From Polydactylus sextarius (taxonomy: Eukaryota > Chordata > Actinopteri > Polynemidae), in NCBI GenBank assembly GCA_016801845.1, contig CM028906.1, positions 17,368,001 through 17,432,000 of the forward strand: DNA of 64,000 bases. Direction: 5' to 3'. Positions 1-12,800 of this stretch are shown here, piece after piece. Made by a program: the position numbers and the translations under genes. Below the pieces are notes generated by a model. The model was not told the origin of the DNA, did not search any database, and saw only the letters and a program-made list of their open reading frames with translations. Position 1 is the stretch's first letter. Every line of letters begins with the position of its first letter.

Positions 1-1762
1 AAACTCTTCCAGCCAATTTCATTTAGGGCTGCAGGACTTGCATATAAATGAACATCCCTTAAATTGAAGCCTTTGCCAAATGAGTTCAGACAATGCTGAT
101 GAAGCCTATCGGCGCCAGGTAAGTCTTTTTAGTCCAAATGAGTAAAAGTCTTTCAAGTTTTAAATTTGGTGTGTGGTGTCATTACCAAGCTGTGCATCAA
201 GTTTGCCAAAGCTGAAGCAGGTCCATATTATGAACTTTTCTGGCAGACAAATATATCTGATTTTTCAGATTTCTACACCCACTTCAATACTGTAGGACAT
301 ACTGAAGATTCCTATGTATTTCACCATGGAAAGCCTGGTAAATTCCATATGGCTATCTGCTGGCTTGTGTTGAGCCTCCAGATATATTTATATTGAAAAT
401 TACAATCAATTATTGTCAGAAGCAGCATCCATAGTAATGGAGTTAGAGAGGGCTACAAAAACTTGACAAAACTGTTTGATGCTCCAGGTAAAAAAAGAAA
501 CTTGGTGTTTAATAGAAGGACTGCAGTTCAGAAAAGAAACCTATTGATTTGTGTAGCTTTTTATAAAAGCCATGATCTCCTTGGTTACTGTTGCTATGTC
601 ACTAAACTTTTCACTGTGGTTTATCACATACACCCATTAAACTGTTAGTGGATGTGGAGTTATCCCTCAAAATTTGCAGTCACTTTTGAAGCAACTGGTC
701 CCAGGTTTCACACAGATGAAGGAAAAGAGTCTGAGTTTTTGTTAAAATAACATCATCATCATCACCACCAGCAGCTGATGATCCATGTAGAGCAGCAGTT
801 TTTGGTTATTGGAGGGTAGAGCTAGTTATCCCTAGGCTATACTAAGGTATTAAAAATAAATGTTATGTTACCTGCTCTAACATAACCTTTGTAAGATTTG
901 CTTACAACAGGAAAATATACTTAGACGATGCAATGCTTTCCTTAGATTTATGCTTTGATGGTTGTGTAACACAAACACAACACAATGCTCTATTTTTATT
1001 TAAGTTTGCCATAGTTGCTGAAGTGTAAACTTTCCCCTAAACAAATAAAAAAGCAAGACAAAGTGGTTATGGTTCTTCTAAAGTCTGATATAGTATCACC
1101 TCTCCTCCCAGAGGGAGAATGTTCCAGTGCAAAACAGGTATTTTTCTGATATCACCCATAACCCCACAAAATACTGCTTACGCAGGTTACATCTATGAGT
1201 AGTTTGCCATCTGTGTGTCTGCCAGTTTAACTGGCAGTTAGATGGGTATTGCCCAGCTAACTGTATTTTATAGCAGGAGAAGAACTAAATTCAGTAATAA
1301 CATTAAAGACATTTGCTGCTTAGTTTTAGCAGATAAACACACTATTTGATCCATATTCCCTTATACTTTTGCTCTTATGTTTTGGATGTGTAAAGCCTAA
1401 TATAACAAAGACAGAACTGTTCAGATTTCTTAGATATCACTCGTATTGGAGGCACATGCACACCAGCTTGACACGCTGAGAAATCCAAAACTTGACAGGC
1501 GTGCTGTACCTAGTTGTGATCACTGAGCTATGAGTGAACAATGGTAGGTTGATGTAGGAGAAAATATTCTCTTCTCATTTTTCATGACATGTATTCATTT
1601 CCATAAGAGTGCTTGTGGAATTTACTTAATTTATACTGTCTTTGGGATAAATTTATTATGGCTTCATTTTGATCAGGCTGTCAGAAAAGAAGGAAGACCC
1701 TTAAATAAGCTGGCATCTTATTTCTCAAATATACTAAGGTACAATAAATGGCAGTCTAATAC
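1..1762. other. Non-coding; weak promoter-like and exon-like signals at the left edge
   Basis: CCAAT (13-17), TATAAA (43-48), ATG (80-82) and a consensus donor CAG|GTAAGT (after 118) occur in order, giving a possible 13-codon mini-exon. A 85-codon open stretch at 142-396 on the same strand has no family resemblance I can see. All of this may be chance. The rest shows only AT-rich unique sequence. Confidence 0.3.
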
Positions 1763-1787
1763 GTGTGTGTGTGTGTGTGTGTGTGTG
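1763..1787. repeat. (GT)n microsatellite
   Basis: About 12 GT units, followed by a short CACAC complement. Confidence 0.9.
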
Positions 1788-4700
1788 CACACGCTCTTAC
1801 CAGGTTTGTGTATTTTGGTGGAGGTATGTATACACATCCTGTGACAACACAACTATTCCCAGAAAGAGAGGTTTCTGCAGCTTGGCCCTGCAGTATGGTG
1901 GGTTTGGTGATTAATAGGGGTGCAGTGCAGGAGGGGCTGCGCGATGATTAATTGAGCTCAGGACCTCATCTGCAATGTTTTGATGAGAATGAAGAGGGGA
2001 AGAAGGGTTGTATGTGTTGGGGGGGAGGGAAGACATCAAGGTGCTTTAATGAAGCTAGAAGGTGAAAAACTGTGCCAGGTTGGTTGTACGAGTTGGTGTA
2101 AAGTGGGTGTGACTGTGTGGATGATCCCGTGATGAATCTTCCTGTCTGTCTCTCATTTTCTCATGAAAAAAAAAAAAAATCCAAAGAAGGACCCAAATAT
2201 CTTCTCTCCATTGATGATTGATGTTTAACAAAAAAAACCCCAAAAAACTATTTAACCTTGCCAAATAGAAAAACTGCAGATTACTATTGTGTTTTGTTGT
2301 AAAAAATCTATTTAACCTTGTCTGAGGAAAATGACATTGTGCTCCAGTAAGTTTTAGTCATGCAGAGTTAAGACACAAAGATCCAAAATGGTGAACATGG
2401 CAAACATAGAGGATACATCTTGATTTAGAGCAGGAAAACAACCTTTTCAGATGAGCTGCAATTATCACGCAGCGTGTGAAGGGCTGAATTGTGCTCAAGA
2501 GGAAAGTCACTCTACTGCGTTTGCCTGATTGAAAATCAGTTCTCATAAACACTGCAATCACCTTTATAGTCTCCCCTACACCGTTTGATCCCCAGGGGCT
2601 GTAATAAACACCCAGGGGAATACGGAGTGACATACAGTTGGCGTTTTGTGAGCAGAGAGACGTGATAGCCTACTTTGTCATGTATTTCCTTCAATTGACA
2701 TTAAAGATTGAAGGATCTAATTAGTATGTGAGCTGCAGTGTGTAGGTTGGTCTACAGTATATCAAAACACATTTTTCAAACAGGCAAGATTTTCTGCTCC
2801 TTCAACCACTTAATTGTTCTTTTGAACACTGATGAGTCTATGTTACATCCTCAGATGTGGATAGATTTTAGTCTGTGGCAGAAAGAAATGTGCTGTACAC
2901 TCATTTCTTTCAACATTTTCTTAAATCTTCTGACTCATCTAAAAAAAAAAAAAAAAAAAACATTCTTCCCATCCCTGTTAGGAGCTGAAGCTCAGCATGT
3001 GATCTTAGGGCAGCTTAGTTGAGCCTGTCCATTGCAGAGACTGTTGGAGACCTATTCTCATAAATACGCAGAACAATCTTTCCTTGTTTTTTCTTTTTCT
3101 TTTTTTTGCAATTACTGACTTTTTTTTATTCTGCTTTTAAAGGTCCATTTTCTACTTTTGCTTCCTCAGTAGTCGAAGGCAAAAAAAGAAATTTCTTTGA
3201 TACACAGCAGTGATCCTCACTGAAAACTAGCTCTCGCCCTCATGCATTCACTTGTTCTACATTCTTGTCAGTAAATAATTAGATCAAATTAGTTTTTCAA
3301 ACTTAAACTGAGCCTTCAATAGAGATACTCTTGAGGTGACAAAACGTGACAATGAGATTAGTTAAAGATTAAAAATATGTGTTCTTTAATTCTATATTTA
3401 AACCTGCTGGAGCCTCAGCTATCATTTTTGCCTTCAACCTCCAGAGGCTGCTTTCAGTTAGTTTAAAGCATCAAGACAGTGGCACTGTAGCACTAGAACG
3501 CTGTTATTATCAATGTTTTTTTTTTAATCTCTTCTGCTTTTTCATTTTTTTCCCATAAACTTCTACAGACTCGATTAGTTTGCAGAAACACTGAAACGCG
3601 TTTCAGTTGCAATTTCCTCACCTTTCGATATTGTGCAGACACAAAATAAATAAAATTGGCACAAAATAAAAAGAAGTAATTTCCAGAACATAAAAGAATC
3701 AAACTGTAACTGTGCCATCATGTTCCTTGAGAAGTGTTGAAAAGTGTCTAAGACCAAAAAAAAAAAAAAATAAAAATTGAAATCTTTTGGGAAAATGATA
3801 CATCAGCATAACAGCATAGAAAAAGAAAAATAATAAATCACTGAGGATGTTTCTTTTTGTTCTAATTCCTCCCTCACTGTATTTAAAACTCAACTGCAGG
3901 CAAAACGCGTAGGAAATATACATACTGTTGCATTGAGCCTTTTCTATATGAAAAAAAAAATCCTTAAGATTGATGAATTCAGTGTATAGCCTGTGCATAT
4001 CCTGTAAAATACCTTTAATTTGAAGCAGCAACAACTAGAAAGAGTGGCTTACATTACATAAATACATTATTTCCACTTGTTGCATATAGAGAGATGAGCA
4101 CAGAATATAAATATATTAAATTACTAATGCTGAAAACATACCTAGCCATTACCAGAAATTAAATTTGATGTAATGAGATTCTAAATGGTAATAACTATAA
4201 GATGCAGTGTTATGTATTCATTAGTTAAGAATATTTTTTTTTTTCACAAATTAAAAGTAGTTGCTCTTATATTAGTCCCTAATGAGGAGTATCATACAGT
4301 AGTGGGCCTAATTTAAACTTCCATTGATCAGGCTTGGCTGAGAACACAAGTTAACATTGTAATTCAACCTCTGTCCATCAAAGCTTCCTTTGTGAAACAC
4401 TTACCTCTCTGGAGAAGCAATTAATGTCCAAAATAGAACTTAACAAATATATGTAGTGTTTGACAATATATTTCCGCATCAGTCAAATTCTCCGTCTGCT
4501 CACGATAGAGGTGTTTTTTTTTTCCCCCTTTCTGGTTGAGAGGAAAAAAAGACAACATAAAAATAAAAATAGAACCGATATAATTATTCAGATTTAGAGT
4601 GACGTGTCGCATCTGCCCCGAACAACTGAACATGACAGGAGTGTTTTATTTTTCTTCGGGCCAGTCTAAATGCAAAAGAGATGTAGACGGAGAGAGGAGG

Positions 4701-7700
4701 AGGAATTTTGTTCCTAGGGTTCCTCTGACTGTATATCTCAAAGAAGTGGGCTTTAAACCCCCTAAAATGGATCCAATTACGAAAAGGGCTTTTTGGTGAC
4801 GCTTGTGGAACTGTGTGTAATTGTGTAACCCTAATTTTCCTGGCACGGAGGCTCTGACAGAGGCCTGTCATCTCCCTTAAGCCTCTTCTCTCAGGCACGA
4901 TGCTGAAATGAGATCTCGACTTAGCTGCAGAAATGCTGAAAGTAATATAACAGACACCAAGAGAACAAAATCACCTTCTTACAGAGAAATCCCCTAGAAA
5001 AAAGGGCTTTAGCTCCCATATCTACGCTGGCCTCTCAGCTGACATGATGCAGTGAAGAGGGCTGTGTGATATCCACTCGTGGTACGGTCTAGCAGATGAG
5101 AGGAAATGTTTCATCTCTGAGGGCATTGACTGATTTAATGTCAGAAAATGATTTTTTTCACCCCCTAACCGGATTCAGTGCCTAATTCACATGTAACCAT
5201 ACGTGCGCAAATGTGCCCTGATTTACAGACGAAAAAAAAAAAAAAAAGTGACTAAATTCACCCGGTGTATGCTGCCACCCCCAACCCTCACACATTCAAT
5301 GCTTCTCAGACCTCATAAGCAGTAGCAGCATCCACTGGCATGGCAGTCTAATGGCTCATAAATGTTTTATAGCAGTGCATGATGGTGCAATGACATCTGG
5401 CTATTCTGCCTCTATCTCGGCTATTGCTGGTTCTTTCAGAGGTGCTCACAGTGTGAAAAGATGTCTGTTGTCCCTTTGACTTCTGTCAAGTCATTGGAAA
5501 CTGACTAGCACCAGGCTCTGGATTAAAATGATCAGAACTAATATGAAAATAAGAACTAATATAATGTAAAACTGCCAGTTGAGTATTTCGCATCTTGGAC
5601 AATGAGAAACCGAAGCCACTCAGTGCCACTGATGGTAAAATGTGATGTGAAATTGTAATGACTAATGTGATTTTTCTGATGATCGTGAACGGTTTTGGTT
5701 TAAGAAAAATAGATTAATGGAGCGTGAGTGTATATAGGAGTATGTGTGTGTGGGGGGCTCTGAAATTACTGCAGATAGTGGCAAATCTCCTGCCTTTGAT
5801 CTTTGCAACGATCAAAGAGATCCATCCTCCTAAAGTCAGACACCCAGCTACACGCGGTGCTGCATTTTATATGCTTTGAGAGAATTTCTGACAGCATCTT
5901 TTCATTTCTCTCTTGCTGGTCAGTAATCTTTTCTCAGAAACATTGTGAGATTGTTGATTCCTAGATCACAGACTGCCAAGCACCGGTATGTAGTTAGCAC
6001 AATAACAAATGTAAAAGCAAAGGAACTGCCTGTAGCTATCAGCGAATGAACAAGAAAAGACAGAAAATAAAGGCATTGTTTGGCTTTTTCCAATATTTAT
6101 GACAATAAATCATAAAAGTAAATCTAGCAACCTAGAAACCTTTTTGTTTTCTAAAAATCTTTAGCATCCTCTCATTTTCAGTTTACTGCTGTAAGATCCC
6201 AATTGCCCATTTAGGAACATGAAGATTATGCCTCAATATCAGATGGGGCACATATCAAATTATTACATGTTGTTGTGTGTTGTAGCCTGATCCTGATTCA
6301 TTGATCAATAACTGGGGTGATAATGTGCAAAGCACAGCAATGTGCCAACGAAGGCAAGAGGAAATACAAGTGGTAACCAATACAACTACTGGTAATGAAT
6401 GTAGGATTTCTATTATCTGTACAAAGGAGTTTGTTCACTCTTTACATTTGCACTGATTGAAGAAGTGTTTTAACTCAGTGTTTTTGTGCTCAACCCATTT
6501 TTCCATATCTGAAAAAACAGCTCTGATTATATCAGCAAATAAAAGTAATGTGTGACTTCGGTCCATGCAGAACAATCTATTTAGTGTAGTTAATAACTAA
6601 TTATCTTTGTTGCATGATCCAAGTTCATTTATCTTCTTGTGATCATGAATCAGAATTTTTGTCTTTTTTGTCTCTCTGAATACTGAACTGTCTTTTCTAC
6701 ACAGACTTTCTACTTTTAAATCCCCTTTTCTGGACTGCAGTTCATTGGTTCTTGCAGCTATTATCGCAGCCATTTTATCATGTTTTTTTAATGGTCGGAG
6801 CTTTATTTACACTCGTGTAACACCACTGTGAATGACACTATACCTATAAATGCATTACATGCAATTGTGTGACCTCTTAATATGTTTTTATAGAATGCAG
6901 CAAAATCTGACTTATAATAAGCGGAGGTTTCGTGAGGTCCTTGAGGAGGCAGCGTGGAATTAATCCTTCTTTGCTGCATTACATCCCCTCTGTCACTCTT
7001 CGTTTAGGTGACTTGCAGCCCTTTCTGCCAATCAATGAAATTTTAATGAAAGAAAAGGCAACTCATCAGGCTATGCACTATATAGTAATTTGTTCTTTAC
7101 AGCTGAGAAGTTTAACATCAACTGTATAGTCTCAGTACACCCATGACAACCATCGATTCAGCTTCTGTTTGTGATATTTATTCATATTTTGTTTTGTAAC
7201 CCTCTAAAGATATTGGCTATTGCCTGCTGGTAGTGGTGCACAGTATGAACTGTAGACAGTGATTGCTTTCTTTTACCATAATGGAAGAGACGACTAAGTG
7301 AAGAGACATTTAAATTTGATCTGTTTGCTTAGAAATGGAAATCCAATCCGCTGCATGATTCAGTTGGTGGACTTCTTTAACATGATGGTAGCTGAAAGTA
7401 AACATTTACCACAAGCTTAATTGAAATTTTTACCTTGTGCCTACTATACGTACATATATGTTTTGTTAAATGGACTGCATTTCTTTTCATGTTCATTATA
7501 TACTATCCTTGTAACTTCATTTTGGAGTAGTTATTGTTTTGATCGATCAGAATTGCTTGAGGGGAAAGGCTTCACGATATAATGCTAGAGTGGCTCTCAT
7601 TCTCCGAGTTTGAAAGATCTGTTCATACCATTTCGGCTGGTGACGCTTTTGCTATTCATGGGTTCTGTGTCTGCATCAACATCATGTGATGAATGATTTT

Positions 7701-9843
7701 ACAAGACCTACCGAAGATCACAGGCTTCATTTATTTCTTTAATATTGCAGGTCATTATGAAAGACAACCCAGCTCTAGAGGCTTCCTTTTATGTCTTCTG
7801 TGTCCACTGAAGCCATTTTTTTCATATTTAGATACTTATACATTCATAGTTGAATTAACATGGTAATATCACATGTTAATAACGATTAAATGTGCTATTT
7901 GCATTGTAGAGGTGAAACGATGCTGTTGAAAGGATTTCTGTCTCCATTTCTACATTTGCAGTGCTGAACTTTTTCATTATTTTAAATGTTTATTGTTTGT
8001 ATCTATATTTACTACCTGGCAGCCTTCTTCTTTATTTAGTTAGTGCATTGCTTTGTTTCTTCACACATTGCTGCTACCAAACACTGATCAGTGAAACGTG
8101 CAAAAGAACTGCAAATGCGTCTGTCCTTGTACACACAAACAAAGCAAACAAGAACTTCTGAGAACATTGCTCCATGGTGCTGCTGCTGGTGGTCAGAACT
8201 CCACAAGGTATGTTTTAAATTTGCTAAGAAGATAGAAAAGAACAAAAAAAAAAAAAAAAAGAAACTTGTAGTATCCTTTTATCTCTTTTGCATCCATCTC
8301 TCTGAAAGAAAAAGTGACAGATATCTGTCAGTAACAACTAAATCACTTGATAAAGGACAATAAATAAATGTAAATTCAATTACCCCCTATGCTTTTGACG
8401 GCATTCATGCGACATTGGAGGTGTGCATGTGGGAATTTGTCGTTCAAGAGACATTGATTAATTATGCCACACACAATTAGCCCATCAAATCGAGTGTGTC
8501 CTCCTCTCCTGTGGAAAGGTGATGTCAGAATTTTATGGGGCATTAGGCAGTAGTGCTCCTTGTATTTTCTCAGAGATCATCAGAGAGTAAGAGCACCAGG
8601 GGAGAGGGCAATTTGCAAGCAGTTTCTGTATGAATAGGGAATTGTGAGGCCTGCAGGGTAAAGAGAAGGCTAACTGATCCTTTTAGACCAATGTCAATAC
8701 TGATACCCATCACTGTTTGCACTCTCAGCAGGGTCCATGGCCTGCCTGTAATGTCTGTGGCATCTCGGTGATTGAGAGAAGAAATGACAGTGAGACAAAT
8801 TAAGAGAGCAGGCAGAGATGGCTGCCCTATAGCTCCTCATTCCCGAATGCAAATTGTCTCCTAATACTTTGCTTCTAGGTTTTTCCAGGACACTGAATAG
8901 GGAGCAACGGCCCGCAAAATTCTTATTGCTGTTTCTTTTCAGTTAATGCTTTGAATAGATATCAGGATTTGGCTGTATATGCTCAATGTTTAACTTTACC
9001 GTATGTGAGGTTCACTTACCAATGCTGTGCACTTCCTATAAGGACAGTTAAACGTCAAGCTATCAAAGTTCCCCATATACTGCCTCGTTAGTTTAAGAAA
9101 GTCTGGTGGAAGTTGTTATCCCTAATACTTTTTGAAATTATCTCTCTTCTTTAGTGATAGCAGTGATGTCTGCACTCCGCAGAGATCACATTTCAGTCGA
9201 AAACAACACAACATCTGCGTTCCTTAACAAACCTAAACTTTTAGGTAGTTTTCCCCTGTTGGTTTCTTTACTCTGACAACAACAATGTCATGCGAAATTA
9301 TCAAATCTTTAATTTATCCAAAAGTTATTTTTTTTCGACATGAAATGCAACACTCATTACTACCTGTGCACAAGAGGATGATTCCCCAGTCCCCACGCCA
9401 GATGTGTCGAATAATGTGGCAAATATAAAAGAGTTAATGTACTGGGTGGGGATTCAGTCATTATTGTGATATACAGTGAATGGTATAAAAGCCATTTCCG
9501 TGTATGAAAATGTTGGCTTATTGCAGTATTTATGTTTGATCATTAAGGAACTTCTGATTGTGAAGTTTCTGTGACTTTTCACAAATTTATTTTTTTTTAA
9601 TGAGCAAAGTAATAATTTACCTGTGGGATTCAGTGTGCACTAATTTACTAATTTTACTTTATATAACCATTTTTAGCAAGTGTGCTGTATTTATACATGC
9701 TATCTATCAATGGGGTTGCCATAAAAGAGCATCATAAAGTATTAAATACATTTCTCAGAGCTCATAACAAAACACCTCAGGCATTTTTGAGCTTTTGTCT
9801 TTGATTTTTTGGAATAGCAAACTTATGGTTGCCCCCCGCCCCC
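1788..9843. other. Non-coding region without recognisable genes
   Basis: AT-rich unique sequence with several A and T runs (for example 2167-2180, 3756-3770, 5229-5246 and 8244-8260). ORFs on both strands lack motifs and splice context. A patch at 8375-8560 looks unusually complex and homeodomain-motif-rich. Confidence 0.6.
2941..2960. repeat. Poly(A) tract, about 20 bases
   Basis: Uninterrupted A run. No retrotransposed gene or SINE body is recognisable upstream. Confidence 0.9.
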
Positions 9844-9868
9844 AAAAAAAAAAAAAAAAAAAAAAAAA
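9844..9868. repeat. Poly(A) tract, about 25 bases
   Basis: A run preceded by a C-rich stretch (GCCCCCCGCCCCC). No SINE or processed gene is visible. Confidence 0.9.
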
Positions 9869-12800
9869 CTGCTTCAACCGCGGTGTGAAAAAAAGCCTCT
9901 GTTAACCTCGTCATCCTTTATTTCTTTCATACTTCACAGGCATTTTCAGGATGACAAACTGGTAAGGGTCTTACAGATAGTCATCAGTGTCTCTGGCTTT
10001 CCTAGGAGGTGCGTTGCTAAAATGACTATGTTGGGAACATTGGGAGGAAAGGGGGGTTGTTGCTGTACATCTGTTCAGCCTCCATGTGACAGTCATTTCA
10101 TTTTGAAGGTCAGTGTATGTTAGTCACTACAGGTCATAGTCTGGAAAAGCATTTCCATGACAACCATATGCTAAAGGCCTGACTGTGAAAACAGAAGATA
10201 GCTCAGCAATCTGCTCACATTGGTTCTGCATGAAAGAGTATTGCCGGTAGGCAAAACAAATCACAGCACTTTCATTGAGGAAAAAAAAGGAGAAAAAAAC
10301 TTCCAGAAACATCCAGGATGATCAGCCAAGCAGGTTAACTATCTCTGAATGGGCTTTAGGTATTAGGTTTACCTCACTGTAATCAATTGGAAAAAACTGC
10401 TTGGAGTGTAAAGCATTGGTGTGATAGCGTATAACGAAAGAAACACTGCCTTGAGAATAAATCAGGTAGAGAATGTGCTCATAGTGTGTTTAAGTATATG
10501 GGTAAACAGAACGTATGGTCTCTATATATTTAGATATAAGACCATACAACACAGGCCTTAAAGTAACATAATAAAAATGTTAGACACTCATATAAGAAAA
10601 CTGAGATATAAACTGGACCTGCAGCACTATTACAGTCTGTAGCCTTCTTGCAGGAACCTATTGATTTCTCCTTTAATATGAAACATGGGTCTACACCTTT
10701 CTGTGTGGTCAAGGATAATGGCTTAATGAAGTGTATATAATATTTGCCAAGCCTCCCGTTGAAGAACTGTGGTAAATGTCCATGTGCATGCGCAGTAGGC
10801 TTCTGCATGAACTGGCCAACATGGGTAATCTTTACAGTGGTATTATATGACATGCTCAGATGAACATTGGATTTTATGGTCTCTCTGTGCATGGTGCTCC
10901 TTCTTGTGCAGATGGCTTGAAGGGATAAGGCTTGGTCTAGTGTTGGGGGGAATAGTTATTTCATGTGATAAATACTACTCTAATGCCATTATTATGCTGC
11001 CTCTTTTCAGGGTAGAGCTATAACTCCCTGAAGCTAATGCTTGTTGCAAAGTCTACACAACCAATACAACACCAAAGACGCATTATTATCCATCTGATAA
11101 TAATTTTAACTTAAGCAGGCATTCTTTGTGGTAAGACTTGATGTTTTAGCATCAGAGTGGTTTGGTTTTCATTCCTCTTTGATTATATTTAGAGCACTAC
11201 ACCACAAGGGACTTACTTTAATGCACACTTTGTGTTGAAAATCAAAGACTTATGAGAATATTTAATGAGTTGTTTTATTAATGGGATGCTGCTTTCACCT
11301 GGGCTTTGCTATGGGAATCCAGTGATAACTGATGAAGGTCTAATGTACTTATTTGTTCAGTCCCCTGGGAAGAAAGTAAAAGCCAAGCATAAAGATATAA
11401 GTGTATGGTCAGAAGACAGAACACCCTGTCTAATCCCCAACCTGTGCCGCCAGTCATCATCTTCTCTGGTCACACAAAGCTGCCAGCTCTTCTCTATTAA
11501 TCTGTGCACCTATAGGACACATTTAAGACCAATTGCATTGCACTTAAAGCTTAATTTAAAGTGTGGTGATGCTCACCTGTGACCAGTTTTTTGTCAAAGG
11601 ATTAGCAAATATTTTAAAAGCCGCCCCATTATATCTGTCATTAGTTTGTATCATTGCAATTAGATCTTGCTTATGGTGTGAGACTGGTGTATGTGGTGTG
11701 TAGTATTTGTGTGCATGGACACACCAACTTATTTTGTCTTCTCCGGCCCCTTTTCTGAAAGAGCAGGAAATAAATGTGTCACTCTGAGACCAAGGTAGGA
11801 TTCTAAGGGAAATCTCAAATCATCCGTTAGAGAGAAAGCGAGGCCAAGAGGTCACCGAATTTCACAGCTTTTTTTTCTTTGTCTGCTCCCCACTTACCTA
11901 CAACCAACCCCACAGCCCAGCCCACTTAACCAAACTAAAAGCCTTTAGGAGAAAGTGGAGAGTGGGGCTTCACTTGTGGAGGTCAAGCTGAAGCCTTAAG
12001 TCCTACATTATCAAGAGTTCTTCAGGTTCATGTTCAGATGGTGACACTCAGCAAAGTGATGTGCCTAAATTTTCCTCTATGATATTCTGCCCATACAAAA
12101 ATATGAAGTCAGACTGACGTGGTTAAAACATATTATAACAAGGATATCGGAAATATAAAAAATATGCAATATATTCTGAATTTATTTCAATAGTAAATGT
12201 GGAGGAGTGTTATCAGTTTGTATTTTATTTTGTGTTGTCTTAGGTGGTATGTGGAAGTACTTCTAAAAGTTAGGAGTGTACATGATATAAGTCTGATTTA
12301 CAACTAATTAAAGTGAAACTTCATACCAGAGAAAACAGATGTTTAACTTAGATTAGAACTTGGTGATAATTCAGTGTTCTACTACTTTTTGGAGAATTTT
12401 ATATGGAAGGGTTGTTGGAAAAAATGCACAGTGCCAAATGCTTACAGCACAATCTTTAATGTGAGGCTGCAGCTTATGATAAATTTCCCTATAGATTAAT
12501 GTGCATATTATTTTCTTGACCTGATCTATAAATTATAAAAAAAAAATGTGAAAAAAAATCTTTCACCCTTGCTTATTTTATCCAACCAACATTTGAGGAT
12601 ATTTTTTTTCCTATAAAAACACAAATACATTATTTGATTGTCAAAATAATTGATCATTAATTTTCTCTAGATTCACAAGTGATTAACGGGCTTTCAGCTT
12701 TGATAGTGGTATGATTGTGTCACTTCATCTGTTAGTTTAGTCATTCAAACTTTGGAAAATAAATCACAGTTGTATTCTTACAAACTAAGTCCAAGTTTTG

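Noticed and set aside
142..396. 85-codon open stretch, plus strand
   Set aside because: It has no Met start, no recognised family, and only weak acceptor and donor candidates. Kept as a note, not a gene.
1740..1951. Cysteine/valine-rich ORFs over TG repeats (also near 47.4-47.6 kb)
   Set aside because: Microsatellite translation artefacts.
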